Made by a program: the position numbers and the translations under genes. Shown piece by piece: positions 35,401-45,630 of a stretch of DNA of 64,000 bases. The notes under the pieces were generated by a model. That model worked only from the letters and a program-made list of their open reading frames with translations. It did not search any database and was not told the origin of the DNA. Source of the DNA: Deltaproteobacteria bacterium (GTDB taxonomy: Bacteria; Myxococcota_A; UBA9042; DTJE01); NCBI GenBank assembly GCA_029555025.1, contig JAKPTZ010000081.1, positions 1 to 64,000 on the forward strand, in the 5' to 3' direction. Every line of letters begins with the position of its first letter. The stretch's first letter is position 1.

Positions 35401-38400
35401 AGGCGGTTGCAGTAAAGGATCCTGTCCGGAACCTCGTTCGACATGTCCAGGAGCCTCTGGAAAACGTCGGCCAGGCCGGCCCAGTCTTCCAGTCCGCCAT
35501 AAAGGGACTGCAACCTGTCGATCGCGGCCGAATGCGCCGGATTCTGCTCGAGAACCGCCTCGAAAGCCTTGATCGCCCTCTTGGCGTCCCCGACCTTTTC
35601 CTCGAGGACGGTACCGGCCCGGAACCTGATGTCGATCTCGTCCGGCGGCATCGTGCCGGCCTTGCGATCCAGGGCGCCAACCAGCTTCTCCCAGTCCTTC
35701 AACTGCTCGTAAAGACGAATCAGTGCGTCCAGGGTCTGAACGTGGCTGTCGTCGAAATCAAGGATCTTCGCGTAAGCCACCACCGCGCGCTTCGGGTCGT
35801 GGACTTCATTTTCAAGAACCTGGCCAGCCCTGAACTGAAGTTCGACCTTTTCGATGTAGTCGGCACTCAGATCGACCCTCTTCTCAAGGACATCGACCAG
35901 CTTGCCGTGGTTCCCGGCCTCGGCGTACAGATCCGTCAGGGCAACCAGGGCGGACTCGTTTTCCGGCCAGTCCTTCAGCACCTTTTCGTACCAGCCGATC
36001 GCATCGGCCTTCCGTTCGGTGTGCTTCGACAGGACCTCACCGAACCTGACCAGGTGCTCAAGGCGAAGGTCGTCCCCCATCCTTTCGACAACGCTGCCGA
36101 CCATATCGACATAGTCGCCCCAGTTCTGAAGGTCGCGGGCCAGCCGCCACAGTTCGATGAACGTATTTTCGTCGGTCGGCGCCACGTCGGCGGACTTCAC
36201 ATACACCAGGAAGGCGTTTTCCTTTTCACCCTTGCGGTTTTCATAAACCCGGGCGATTTCGGAAAGGTTGTTAACGCGATCATCGATATCCTTGATGATC
36301 TCGTCACGCGCCAGCATGGTTTCCGCAAGGGCATCCCAGTTTTCCAGCCTGACGTAAAGGTCGCCAAGCCGCTCGCTGACGTCCATGCTGTTGCCGACAA
36401 TGCCGACGACCGTCTGCAGCGTCTCGGCCGCGGCAGCCAGATCCTTCATCTGATCCGACTGCATCGAAGCCGCCCTGGACAGCATCTCGGCCTTTTCCTG
36501 GTTGTCCGAAGACAGATCAACCAGCCGCTTGATTACCCCGACGCACTCGCCGAACCGGCCCATTTCCTCGTACAGCCGGTCGAGCGACTTCAGCGCCGCA
36601 ACGTCGTTGCCGTCGATTTCGACAACCTTGTTCCACCACTTGATGGCGACTTCGAAACGCGGCAGTTCCTCGGTCAGCAACTGCGCAAGCTCTTCCAGCA
36701 GCTTCTTCAGTTCCGCGCCCTGGAATGTGCCGGTGTCATAAATGGCTTCCAGTGTCTTCGCCAGTGAATCGACATCACCCGACTCACGATAAAGCCTGCG
36801 AAGCGCCTGCAGGGCATCCATCTGGCCCGGTGCCGCGTCGAGGATTCGCCTCCAGGCATTCTGGGCCTGGAACGTGTCACCAAGTTCCTTTTCGGCGGCA
36901 ACCGCAATCCCGCGAAGCAGTTCGCCAGTCCTTGACTGATCGTCGGTCGCAAGCGGCAGTTCGCGTTCGCACGAATCGACATAGGCCGCCCAGTCGCCCT
37001 TGGCGGCGTACAGGCGCTGAAGATTCCGCAACGCCTCAACGTCGCTCATATCGGCGCGGGATACTTCATCCCACAGACCAAGCGCGGTCTCGCTCTGTTC
37101 AAGCTTTTCCTCGGCAAGGACTGCCATGCGCCTCTGCAGGCCGGATCTGACGTGCGATTCCGGGGCCACGTCCGAAAGCCTTGAAAGGACGTTGAACAGT
37201 TCTTCCCATTCGCCCCTCTGATCATGCAGTTCGGACAGCGCGGTAAGCGCCGGGCGATGCATCTCGTCGGCCTGTGCAATCTGCTTGTACGCGGCGACCG
37301 CGCCATCCAGGTTGCCCAGCCGTTCGCGCTGCAACGCGCCGACCCGCATCAGGAAGCCAATCTTTTCGTCGTCGTATTCGGAAGCGGCAACCTCGCTGTT
37401 CAGGATGCCAAGCAGGTCGGCCCAGCGCTGCTGGGACTCGTACATGGCGTCCAGGGCCGCGAGAGCCGTCCTGTCGGTGGCGGAAACTTCCAGAACCCAC
37501 TTGCCGATCTGCTCGGCCTTCTCAAGATCCGAAAGCTTGTCACGCGCGGTTTCCAGGGCCTTGTGCCACAGGTAAATCTTGCGCTCCTCATCCTCGCACG
37601 GCTTGGCGGCCGCAAGCAGGATGTCCAGCAGCAGCTTCCAGTCCGCCGACTGGCCAGCAAGCATCTCGATCTGGATCAGCAGGGACTCATCGGTCGCATC
37701 CAGCTCAAACGCCTTGCCATACCAGGTCATCGCCGGGCGCAGTTCCTGGCGCTTCTTTTCCCACACCTCGGCCAGCTTAACCATGATGCCGCGGCGGCTT
37801 GACGCCTCGGAGACGTCCGCAAGGGCCGCCTCATAGACGGTGGTCAGGTCTTCCCAGGCCGAAGTATCGACATAAATCGGTTCAAGGATATCCAGAACCT
37901 GGGCCCTGTGCTTGCCCGCATTAAACATCATCCGCAGCGCGGCGACCGCATCGGACTGGTTCGGAACCAGGAACAGGACTTCCTGCCGCGCATCCAGCGC
38001 CGCGGCGGAATCATTCAGCCTGTCCTCGCACACCGTGGCGAAGCGCAGCATGAACCGAACCTTGTCCGCGACTTCACGCGACGCATCGAACTCGGCGCGA
38101 AGGATCCTGGCCAGTTCCTTCCAGTCCTCGAGCGTGCTGTAAAGCTCGTCAAGGGCCTCGAGCGCCTCGTGGTTGTCGGGAATATCCTCGATGATCTTTT
38201 CAAACGCCGCGGCCGAAGCCTTCAGGTCCGACAGGCGATCGCGCAGGATGCGCGCCGCATGCAGCCGAAGCCCAAGCGCCTCGGGCGAACCGTCAATGAC
38301 CAGGGCACCTTCAAGCATCAGGCCGGGCACGTTTTCCCACATATCGTGGGAAGCGGCCAGCGACTCGATGCGCTCGCGGGCGTCGCGGTTCAGGGGATCC

Positions 38401-41400
38401 GCCACGAACGCCTTTCCGAAGCACTCGAAGCCGCGCAGGGGTTCTTCCATGCGCATTTCCGCGATTTCGCCCATCGTCAGCAGGTTTGCAACCTTGCGGG
38501 CAACGTCTTCCTCGCGGTCGGTGATGACCTCGTAAACAACGTACAGGCGCATCCATTCCTGGCGTTCGGAAAGTGTCGGTGCCAGGATCCGGAACGCATC
38601 CTCGGCGGCCAGGTCGGCACGAACCATACCTTCCAGGGCCTCGACGGCATCCTTGTTATCGGGGAATTCGGACAGCAGGGCTTCATAGACCTGGACGGCC
38701 CTGGTCGCATCGCCGATTTCGCGCTCAAGCAACTTGCCCATCCTGAAGTGGATGGTCAGGCGCTCTTCGCCGGACACCAGTTCGTGCAGGCTTTCCAGGG
38801 AGGAATAAAGGTTCCACCAGTCCTCGGCGGCACCGTACATGCGATCCAGCGTGCGAAGCCCTTCCACGTCGCCCGGGCTGAACGCCATGACCTGAAGATA
38901 GGTCTCGATCGCCTCGACCGTGTTTTCCATCCGGTCGTGCTGGACAAGGCCCTTCTTCTTCAGGGCGGCGACCTTTTCGTGGCTTTCGGTGAAGTCCGCC
39001 TTGCGGCCAAGGACGTCCACCAGTTCCATCCACATCTCGTTCTTTTCGTAAAGGGCTTCCAGGGCGACGATTGCTTCCATGTCGCGCGGATCAAGGTCAA
39101 GGACGCCATTGAACGCACTGATGGCTTCCTCGTCCTTGCTCAGGCTGCCGGCATAGAGGTCGCCGGCCCAAAGAAGCAGCTTCGCCTTTTCCGCGGTTCC
39201 GTGAACCAGATCCGCCTTGACCATGATCAGGGCGACCAGCTTTTCGGTCTCGGAATCCTCGACGTACATCTCGATCAGGTTGTCGATCGCGTCCATGTCC
39301 GTCGGGTCGATGCCGAGCACCGCCGAGTAGTGACGCTTCGAAAGTTCCCTGTCAACGCGGGCCTCGCGACAAACCTTCGCGATAATCCTGTGGGTCTCGC
39401 GACGCGGCTCCTCGTCACCGATATCAAAAACCTTACCGGCAAGGACGTGCACAGCCTCGTCAATCTTCTGCCGGGCAGCGCCAAGGCGCAGAACCTCGTC
39501 AACCAGTTCACGACGCTCGGGGGCCGTGCTGAATGCCTTCGACCGGTATTCAAACGCGCGGTCCAGATCCTTCAGGTTGATTTCGTAAATCTCGGCAATC
39601 GTCGCGTAATGCATCAACCTGGTATCGACGTAATCGGCGGCTTCGGCCAGGACGTCATAGACCGCGACCAGTTTCAGGTCGTCGCCGCTTGCGCGGTATG
39701 CCGGCAGCAGTATCGGGGCGACAAGAACCTTGACGTCCGGGTTGTCAAACAACCTTTCAAGCTGCACCAGGGTGTCCGCATTCGCCGGATCCCCATCCAG
39801 GATGGTCTGATAGACGTTGACCGCGCCACCCAGGTCTTCCAGCTTGGTTTCCAGCGTCTCGGCCAGCCTCAGGCGCAGCCATGTGCGGTCGGCATCGCCC
39901 TCGGCAAGGGAAATGCGGCGACCCAGGACGTCGGCCAGATCCAGCCAGCGCTCGGCCCTTACGTACAGGTTATCGAGCTGTCTCCAGGCGGCAGAGTATT
40001 CCGGATCGATTTCCAGAACCTTGCGAATCGCCTCGATGGCACCCTCGATATCTTCCAGGTGATCCGAAAGCTCGGCCGCCATCTTGAATGCGTAGGCAAT
40101 CTTTTCACCGGAGTACGGCGAAACCTCGAAGCGCCGACGATAGACCTTCAGCAGTTCCGGATGGTTTTCAAGACCTTCATAAATGGTTTCCAGGGCGTCC
40201 AGCGCCGTTTCGTTGCTGTCGTCCAGCGCCAGGACGGCGTGGAACGCCTTGCGCGCCTCGTCAACGCTCTTCAGTTCTTCCCAGAGGATGCGCGCAAGGC
40301 GCAGGTTAAGGGAGACGCGGGCGTCCGGCATCTCGATCATCTCGACGCAGATGGAGTACAGATCGACCAGGCTGCGCCATGAACCAAGGGAAGCGGTAAC
40401 CGACTCAAGATTGTCCCAGGCACGGGTGACGTCCGGCGTCACCATCATTATTCTTGAAAGCACGCGGAAACGCTTCGGCTCGTTCGACGCGCCGCCGGCA
40501 TACAGTTCTTCCAGTTTCCAGAGCAAATCGATCGTGTCGATGCTGTCGCCCTTGATCTGAAGTTCCATCTCGATCAGATCGGCAAGGTCCGCATCGCGCC
40601 CGGCGGCCTCGAACGGGCCCTTCAGGAGATCGATCAGCCTGGGGCGAAGCTCCTCGACGCCGATCAGATCTTCCAGCATCTCGATCGTCGCCGCGTGGCC
40701 GGGGACGTAGTTCAGGGCCGTCTCGTATGCATCGACCGCTGCGCTGCCGTTGCCGTCGATACCACTCGTCAGAAGACCGACACGACTGTAAAGGTCGGCC
40801 ATCATGACCGGGTCGATCTGGTCAAGCGTGAACATCGCGTCGATCTGCCTGTTCAGCAGGCCGCGAAGTTCCTCGTATCGCTTTTCCTTCAGAAGGAGTT
40901 CCCCGAGCTGGCTGTATGCGGTGAATTCAAGAGGATCGGCCGCCAGGATGTCGTTCCAGGTGGCGACGGCTTCATCGACCGCACCCATGCAATCGTACAG
41001 AGCCGTGGCTATCTCGAAACGGACGGCCTTGCGCTCCTCGATGTCGGTGACCAGGGACAGCCGCATCTGCAGGATCCGGATCAGATCCTCGTGACGATTC
41101 AGCTTGCGGTAAATGGCCTCGAGCGCGGTGATTGCCTCGCGGTTGCCGGTGTCCATGTCCAGCGCGCGCTTGAAGGCGGCCTGACCGGCCTCGATATCGC
41201 CCAGGTTTTCGCTGTAAATTTCACCGATGCGCAACCACGTCCTGATGCGGATCGAGGTCTCGGTCATCACGTTGACGGCCTGCTCCAGCGCGGCCACATA
41301 GACGTCCCAGTTGTCGGACGGTCCGGCAAGCAGTTCAAGCTGTTCCTGGAGCTCGCCGTTGAGCATGTCCTCCTGGAAAGCCGCCAGATAAAGGAAGAAG

Positions 41401-43232
41401 GCTTCCTTCGTGTTGTTGAGCTGAACCTTCTGAACCTCGGCCGCCTCGACGCGCAGGCTTTGCCGCTGATAGAAGTCCGCCGCGCCCGCGATTGCCACCT
41501 CATAGACCTTTGGAAGCTTTCTCCAGTCGCTCAATCCGCGGTAAAGGTCGATCAGATCCCCGGCGGCCCGGGCATCGTTCGGCGCAACCGCCAGGACGCC
41601 TTCCAGGTTCTTGACCGCGCGGGTCGCCTGGCCCAGTTCATCGCGCCAGATGGCGGCCAGCTTGAACAGGACGCCCTTCTTTTCTTCCAGATCCGGAATG
41701 CTGTTGACCTGGCCTTCGAGTGTTCGCGCCAGTTCTTCCGGATTGCCGTAGCGGCGCAGGAACCATTCCAGTTCGTCCCACTTGCGCTGCCCGAGGTAAC
41801 GAGTCCTCAATTCGCGCTTGGCGCGTTCGTGATTCGGATCGACATCCAGGATCTTCCGCCAGGTCTCCATGGCGCCGTTGGCATCTTCCAGCTTGGTTCC
41901 GAACAACTGGGCCAGCTTCTCGAGGATCGCGATGCTCTCGGCCGGGTTGGAAGTCATGGCCTGGCGCCGCTGCAGGACGACCGCCAGCTTGTCCAGTTCC
42001 TTCGTCCTTTCGTAAAGCCCCTCAAGGGCACGCAGGGCATCGTCGTTCGACTCGTCAAGAATCAGGACCAGTTCCCACAGTTCGATTGCCACCGGGAACT
42101 TGCGCAGTCTCTCGGTTGCCATGACCGCCAGGTCGGCATACTGGGCCGCCTTTTCTGCACCATCGGGCATCGAATCGGCCTCGGCCCTGCGAATGCGGAT
42201 CAGGTTTTCATAGTCATGACGCTTCTCGTAAAGATCCTTCAACTTGTTAAGGATATCGCGCCGTTCGGGGTCGATTTCCAGGATGGCCTCGTAAGCCTTC
42301 ATCGCCTCCATCGCGTTGGCGAACCTGGTCTCCATCAGTTCGGCCTTCTTTTCCATCAGGCCGACCTTCTGGCGAATGTCAGAAGCCGATTCAATCTTGC
42401 GATCAAGAACCTTGGCGTAGTCGGGCCACCTGCCGGCCGCCTCGTACTTGGCAAGCAGGGAGTCCATCGCTTCGATGTTGGCCGGATCCACGTCCAGGAT
42501 CATCTGATACGTGGAAAGAACCTTCGGTTCCGCCCGCATCTTCTGGTCATAGATTTCCAGCATCTGCTTCAGGGCAAAGACCTTTTCCGTGACGGCATCA
42601 TCGGGGAGTGCGGTGAAACGGGCCTTGTAAAGCTCGGCAAGCGACGGCCAGCGCTGAAGCTGGGCGTAAAGCTTTTCAAGGCTGTTGCTGGCTTCTTCGT
42701 CGCCCGGATCAAGCTTGGCGACTTCCTGCCAGTAAGAGAGCTCCTTTGTCGAATTGTTGGCCTCGGCCGCGGTTCTGGCCAGGGTGCGCTTCATCTCGAT
42801 TTCGGGCTTGCCGAACTTCTGAACCGCTTCGCCCATGAACTGCCCGAGACGAAGCCAGTTGCCACGGCTGGCGTAAAACACGCGATAAAATTCCAGCCAC
42901 GTATCGACATCGGGCAGTTTGTCTTCACCGACTCCCCTCATGAAGAACTCGGCCCGGACCAGGTCATTCAGGATCTTCCAGGCCACCACGGCGGCAGCCC
43001 ATGCCACGATCCGACCCTTGTCGCTGGTGCGTTCGCGGCGGAAAAAGGCATCCGCCTTCTTGACGAAAGTTTCGGCCACGGCCGGATCGCCAAGAAATTC
43101 CATCACCTGGGCAAGGAATGACTCAAGACCCTCGACACCGCCTTCGGCCAGAGCTTCTTCAACAGCCCTGTCGAACATGACCGCGTCATCCGGGTTACCC
43201 TCAAGTTCCACCAAGAAATCGGTTACTTCCAT
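32475..43232 (-). CDS. Giant tetratricopeptide-repeat protein (3585 aa)
   Basis: This gene spans 10.8 kb without interruption. No signal peptide or membrane segment is visible, so it is probably cytoplasmic. After about 100 N-terminal residues, nearly the whole chain is a repeat of two TPR hairpins, with a supra-repeat of about 72-75 residues that begins (R/D)W..L...Y and includes A(Y/W)..IL..DP.....AL..LY. By length there are some forty such units. The last 300 or so residues differ, with HDEYELAFQIGRQLTFLHPMHFLAS, which recalls a broken M48-type HExxH metallopeptidase helix. Such proteins usually scaffold large complexes; the partner is unknown. ATG 43232 has GGGG 6 nt upstream; the track's GTG is one codon earlier. 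Confidence 0.85.
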   Translation of the reverse strand: MEVTDFLVELEGNPDDAVMFDRAVEEALAEGGVEGLESFLAQVMEFLGDPAVAETFVKKADAFFRRERTSDKGRIVAWAAAVVAWKILNDLVRAEFFMRGVGEDKLPDVDTWLEFYRVFYASRGNWLRLGQFMGEAVQKFGKPEIEMKRTLARTAAEANNSTKELSYWQEVAKLDPGDEEASNSLEKLYAQLQRWPSLAELYKARFTALPDDAVTEKVFALKQMLEIYDQKMRAEPKVLSTYQMILDVDPANIEAMDSLLAKYEAAGRWPDYAKVLDRKIESASDIRQKVGLMEKKAELMETRFANAMEAMKAYEAILEIDPERRDILNKLKDLYEKRHDYENLIRIRRAEADSMPDGAEKAAQYADLAVMATERLRKFPVAIELWELVLILDESNDDALRALEGLYERTKELDKLAVVLQRRQAMTSNPAESIAILEKLAQLFGTKLEDANGAMETWRKILDVDPNHERAKRELRTRYLGQRKWDELEWFLRRYGNPEELARTLEGQVNSIPDLEEKKGVLFKLAAIWRDELGQATRAVKNLEGVLAVAPNDARAAGDLIDLYRGLSDWRKLPKVYEVAIAGAADFYQRQSLRVEAAEVQKVQLNNTKEAFFLYLAAFQEDMLNGELQEQLELLAGPSDNWDVYVAALEQAVNVMTETSIRIRTWLRIGEIYSENLGDIEAGQAAFKRALDMDTGNREAITALEAIYRKLNRHEDLIRILQMRLSLVTDIEERKAVRFEIATALYDCMGAVDEAVATWNDILAADPLEFTAYSQLGELLLKEKRYEELRGLLNRQIDAMFTLDQIDPVMMADLYSRVGLLTSGIDGNGSAAVDAYETALNYVPGHAATIEMLEDLIGVEELRPRLIDLLKGPFEAAGRDADLADLIEMELQIKGDSIDTIDLLWKLEELYAGGASNEPKRFRVLSRIMMVTPDVTRAWDNLESVTASLGSWRSLVDLYSICVEMIEMPDARVSLNLRLARILWEELKSVDEARKAFHAVLALDDSNETALDALETIYEGLENHPELLKVYRRRFEVSPYSGEKIAYAFKMAAELSDHLEDIEGAIEAIRKVLEIDPEYSAAWRQLDNLYVRAERWLDLADVLGRRISLAEGDADRTWLRLRLAETLETKLEDLGGAVNVYQTILDGDPANADTLVQLERLFDNPDVKVLVAPILLPAYRASGDDLKLVAVYDVLAEAADYVDTRLMHYATIAEIYEINLKDLDRAFEYRSKAFSTAPERRELVDEVLRLGAARQKIDEAVHVLAGKVFDIGDEEPRRETHRIIAKVCREARVDRELSKRHYSAVLGIDPTDMDAIDNLIEMYVEDSETEKLVALIMVKADLVHGTAEKAKLLLWAGDLYAGSLSKDEEAISAFNGVLDLDPRDMEAIVALEALYEKNEMWMELVDVLGRKADFTESHEKVAALKKKGLVQHDRMENTVEAIETYLQVMAFSPGDVEGLRTLDRMYGAAEDWWNLYSSLESLHELVSGEERLTIHFRMGKLLEREIGDATRAVQVYEALLSEFPDNKDAVEALEGMVRADLAAEDAFRILAPTLSERQEWMRLYVVYEVITDREEDVARKVANLLTMGEIAEMRMEEPLRGFECFGKAFVADPLNRDARERIESLAASHDMWENVPGLMLEGALVIDGSPEALGLRLHAARILRDRLSDLKASAAAFEKIIEDIPDNHEALEALDELYSTLEDWKELARILRAEFDASREVADKVRFMLRFATVCEDRLNDSAAALDARQEVLFLVPNQSDAVAALRMMFNAGKHRAQVLDILEPIYVDTSAWEDLTTVYEAALADVSEASSRRGIMVKLAEVWEKKRQELRPAMTWYGKAFELDATDESLLIQIEMLAGQSADWKLLLDILLAAAKPCEDEERKIYLWHKALETARDKLSDLEKAEQIGKWVLEVSATDRTALAALDAMYESQQRWADLLGILNSEVAASEYDDEKIGFLMRVGALQRERLGNLDGAVAAYKQIAQADEMHRPALTALSELHDQRGEWEELFNVLSRLSDVAPESHVRSGLQRRMAVLAEEKLEQSETALGLWDEVSRADMSDVEALRNLQRLYAAKGDWAAYVDSCERELPLATDDQSRTGELLRGIAVAAEKELGDTFQAQNAWRRILDAAPGQMDALQALRRLYRESGDVDSLAKTLEAIYDTGTFQGAELKKLLEELAQLLTEELPRFEVAIKWWNKVVEIDGNDVAALKSLDRLYEEMGRFGECVGVIKRLVDLSSDNQEKAEMLSRAASMQSDQMKDLAAAAETLQTVVGIVGNSMDVSERLGDLYVRLENWDALAETMLARDEIIKDIDDRVNNLSEIARVYENRKGEKENAFLVYVKSADVAPTDENTFIELWRLARDLQNWGDYVDMVGSVVERMGDDLRLEHLVRFGEVLSKHTERKADAIGWYEKVLKDWPENESALVALTDLYAEAGNHGKLVDVLEKRVDLSADYIEKVELQFRAGQVLENEVHDPKRAVVAYAKILDFDDSHVQTLDALIRLYEQLKDWEKLVGALDRKAGTMPPDEIDIRFRAGTVLEEKVGDAKRAIKAFEAVLEQNPAHSAAIDRLQSLYGGLEDWAGLADVFQRLLDMSNEVPDRILYCNRLGVLYHDALGDDRKALDYYLQVLDLDPEDDEVFETAVGLLTKMEDWSELVNLYESRISRVEDVDVRIATLTREADVYEKKQEDVNSAITCFQRMLNYRPDYVPGFENLIRLFEQMEAWEDVVDTYLKWKEQVDSDHHMVDLMMKAVDIVRHKLENPDRAIEMLKGIMVVDPTNQVASKCLIDIYGELEDWEKVAGVHLGMEPYLKTDDEKARARAQAGDIYLNKLKDRSHAIEHFERALEINPKLSDVALALASTYVASARWEKAEPLLDLLVSDSAVMADAVRAADIHYNMGLCAEKLFDYERAFREYTMAVKTRPGHFRTVLGLGRYYQRKELWQLAKDNFMKAVINGREELTDDEKIEIGFALGEINLALNDEREAGIQLDKVLALAPNNEKAVDLQIAIAERRKDWPAVIRYKQARVDARGDAYERFSVMLEIGDIYKEKMQNVHGAMAAYKEALSIDPGAKVALMRLYNLHLESGAFEDALYMLNSMALAEENMEQRSRVYVQMAALYQEKLGDDVSAIEYLNLALDADPDRLEAFRAIDEVLTQKKDWDGQAKAYSRMLERLAGRGNIELEYRLHANLGEIYRSRLKNMDMAIFEYQRASQIKPSEKRTYEILAQLFEVTEDATDKAIDAHRQIVMLGPISKDAAGSYKAMQRLYMQRGDFDRAFVVSSIMTAMGIADEKEKKLYEDNLEPGVPWFKGTIDPLRWETHLMAKDENVLLGRTLQVLFQGVGSYLDVKELKDLGLRRKPDMDMDQKLMFVNIYKAVNKALGPLPHKVYRDDNPTGMKVDFLVPPALVVGADMMTGHDEYELAFQIGRQLTFLHPMHFLASVKNLTELKILMAAVFKYCKPEMELGTGADVVMELSRTIDRKMGQQQKNQMTKLVDDLMKKYPMSLDDMFRDFFRSIEVTQLHAGTLVACNVPSVMNFLRTEQSGFSNMTQRERIEEVLRFAISDDHYILRSALGINLESRA

Positions 43233-43425
43233 CACACACCCCTAATCAACGTGGAGCAGGAAAAATGCCGTCCGCATATCTTTATCAGAGCCGCACGTTT
43301 ACATCAAGGGAAACAGGCGCGCCAAAGGTATGTATGTTTATATTTTCTTTACGCGTGAACGTGCGCGAAAGTCGGGTTCCCGAGCAACGGTTCTGCCAAC
43401 CAGACGGGAATCACACCTTGGTGGG

Positions 43426-45564
43426 TCAATCCATGACGGAGAATGACAGTGTCGATTCGTGGCTGAAGTAGGCCTGACCGCTGTCCGGCTCGACCGAGAA
43501 AACCACCAGACGGAACTCGTAGTCGCCACCGACGTCGGGAACGACCGTGAGCTGGCCCTGGGCCGCTGCTGAATTCAGGAAGACCCGGCTGGCCGGGGGC
43601 TTTTTGGAAACGAACCAGATATAGCCGGAGTTAGCCGGAATCGGATAGGAACCGGGCACGCTTGCCGTACCGTCGAGAACCACCGAATCGCCGGCCTTGA
43701 TCGGGCCGGAAACCTGGCCAGCGTCGGCCACGGGCAGCGTCACCCCGTCAAAGGAATTGAAGCCGGCGACGTTGATCTTCTGGTTGATGACCTGACCGCC
43801 TTCACCTGCCAGCGGATCGACGTAATCGATATTCACGAACCCGTTGACCGTGGTGCCGCCGTCATGGGTGCCGTTGAAGGAAACGGTGAAACGCCTGACT
43901 TCACCTTCAGACAGCGTGAACGGACCGGTCGCGGATTCAAGGATGCTGAACGCCTGGGGATCCTCCAGATTCGCGGGCTCGACGCTGACGCCCGCAATCT
44001 CGAGGCCCAGATTGCCCTTGTTCATGACGACGAAAGACTTCTCGGCCGTCGTTCCAGGTGCGGCATACAATGTCATCCTGACCTTTTCAGGGGCCGGGGC
44101 GATGGCCAGTTCGCCCTTCTTGTCACCACCGCACAGGCTGACGATCTGCTCGCCATCGTACGGATTCGCGAACAGAACCTTCATTTCTCCGTTGAACCCG
44201 CTGTCCGCCGGCGCCACGTATGTGATCGCGACGGTAATCGGACTGTTTTCCGGCGTCAGCGTGTACTTGTTCTCGGTGATTTCCTCGCCGGTCACATTAC
44301 CGCACTCGCCGTCCTTCTGCGCGCCCAGCTTGAACCACTGAACTGTATAGGGACTGGTTTCGGGTGAACCGGAAACCTGAACCGTCGGCTTCGTGACCAG
44401 AACGGATCCCGGACCGGGATTGGCAAGGCTCAAAGCCTTCGTGCATGAGGTTCCCGGAACGGTGACGCTCTGGAAATTGACACAACCGTCGGCCTGGTCG
44501 CCGTGCGTGATTTCAAGCGAACCCGCCTGGGCCTCGCCGCGCAGCGGGACGCTGGTCAGTTCGGGGACGCGGCACACGCCTGTCAGACAACGCCACTTGC
44601 AATCGGGCGACTGCGGATCATCGCAGAAGTATGCGCGGCATTGCTCCGAGAACGTGCAGTTGCAACGACCGTTGAAGCATGTGTAGGGACACGACTTGCT
44701 CTTGTCCGGGCAGAGCTTGTCGCTGTTCTGGCAGGTCGGCGTTCCAGAGCACTCGACGCCGGTATCGATCAGCGAACCCCACTGGATTTCGAGGCTGGCC
44801 AGATCCGGGGGGGTCACCGGCCGGTACTGGACGACGACCTCGATCGGACCCTCGGCGGAACCTTCGACCGTCGGATCGATAATCATATTTTCGTGAATCG
44901 GACGCGAAGTATAGGTAATCGAGTAAGCCGAGGCCGGTTCGACACGAATCGACGCAAGCGCAAGATCGGCATCGCCGACATTCTCGACCGTGAACGACGC
45001 GGTGGCCGGGTTCATGGAAGTGGCACCCATGAAGATGTAGTTGTTCGGGGTTACCTTGATTTCCGCCGTCTTTTCATTCGGGGAAACCGTGAACTCGAAA
45101 ATGCCGCCGGCGTACATCGGGTCGTTCGTCGTCAGGCGGATCCTGGTCGGCGTCAGATCGCGGTCAGCGTCCGGGACGTAGGTGATGTTCAGCTTGACCA
45201 CGGTCTCATGGACTTCCCGATAATCCCCGTTTTCCACGAAAATCGGGTACTGAAACGCGGTGACATCCTGGCTTATCAGCATGTCTTCGTTCTTCTCGAC
45301 AATCTCGATATTGGAAATCTGAAGGATATCGTCGCCCATGTTTCCGAAGACCAGCACCATGGTGCCGCCGCCTTCACGGAAATCACGATTCTCGCCGTTG
45401 TTCACGCGCTCCATCGAGCTGTCAACGGCACCGGTCGCCGTCACGTACAACTCGGGAGAGACCCCGGCTCCGCCACCCTTGCACCCGGAAAAGCCGCCGA
45501 CCGCCAATGCAGCCAGAGCAACCGCGACAAACATGAATCGACCCGGGAACCGTCCGATACTCAT
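43426..45564 (-). CDS. ASH-domain lipoprotein with Cys-rich insert and PKD-like C-terminus
   Basis: The 712-aa lipoprotein has lipobox GFSGC followed by Lys at +2. Several immunoglobulin-like ASH (HYDIN) units are seen, such as ASFTVENVGDADLALASIRVEPA and KSFVVMNKGNLGLEIAGVSVEP. A Cys-rich insert of about 65 residues (ECSGTPTCQNSDKLCPDK... to WRCLTGVCR) lies near residues 265-335. The C-terminus (about 605-712) looks like a PKD domain (PVADAGQVSGPIKAGDSVVLDG). The ATG at 45564 has AAGGAG 7 nt upstream; the track starts at a TTG two codons earlier. It follows the next ASH gene at 45631 on the same strand. Confidence 0.78.
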   Translation of the reverse strand: MSIGRFPGRFMFVAVALAALAVGGFSGCKGGGAGVSPELYVTATGAVDSSMERVNNGENRDFREGGGTMVLVFGNMGDDILQISNIEIVEKNEDMLISQDVTAFQYPIFVENGDYREVHETVVKLNITYVPDADRDLTPTRIRLTTNDPMYAGGIFEFTVSPNEKTAEIKVTPNNYIFMGATSMNPATASFTVENVGDADLALASIRVEPASAYSITYTSRPIHENMIIDPTVEGSAEGPIEVVVQYRPVTPPDLASLEIQWGSLIDTGVECSGTPTCQNSDKLCPDKSKSCPYTCFNGRCNCTFSEQCRAYFCDDPQSPDCKWRCLTGVCRVPELTSVPLRGEAQAGSLEITHGDQADGCVNFQSVTVPGTSCTKALSLANPGPGSVLVTKPTVQVSGSPETSPYTVQWFKLGAQKDGECGNVTGEEITENKYTLTPENSPITVAITYVAPADSGFNGEMKVLFANPYDGEQIVSLCGGDKKGELAIAPAPEKVRMTLYAAPGTTAEKSFVVMNKGNLGLEIAGVSVEPANLEDPQAFSILESATGPFTLSEGEVRRFTVSFNGTHDGGTTVNGFVNIDYVDPLAGEGGQVINQKINVAGFNSFDGVTLPVADAGQVSGPIKAGDSVVLDGTASVPGSYPIPANSGYIWFVSKKPPASRVFLNSAAAQGQLTVVPDVGGDYEFRLVVFSVEPDSGQAYFSHESTLSFSVMD

Positions 45565-45630
45565 AAACAAACTCCTTTATTTGTCGGGGCGGAACGCCGT
45601 CCACCCGTCACATCAATCATGAATCCCCGA

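Noticed and set aside
32523-43121. Long plus-strand ORFs (32523-34718, 34812-36767, 37908-40382, 40695-43121) opposite the giant TPR gene
   Set aside because: They are antisense shadows of a regular repeat gene; their products are repetitive in the same period and lack recognisable domains or starts with ribosome sites.
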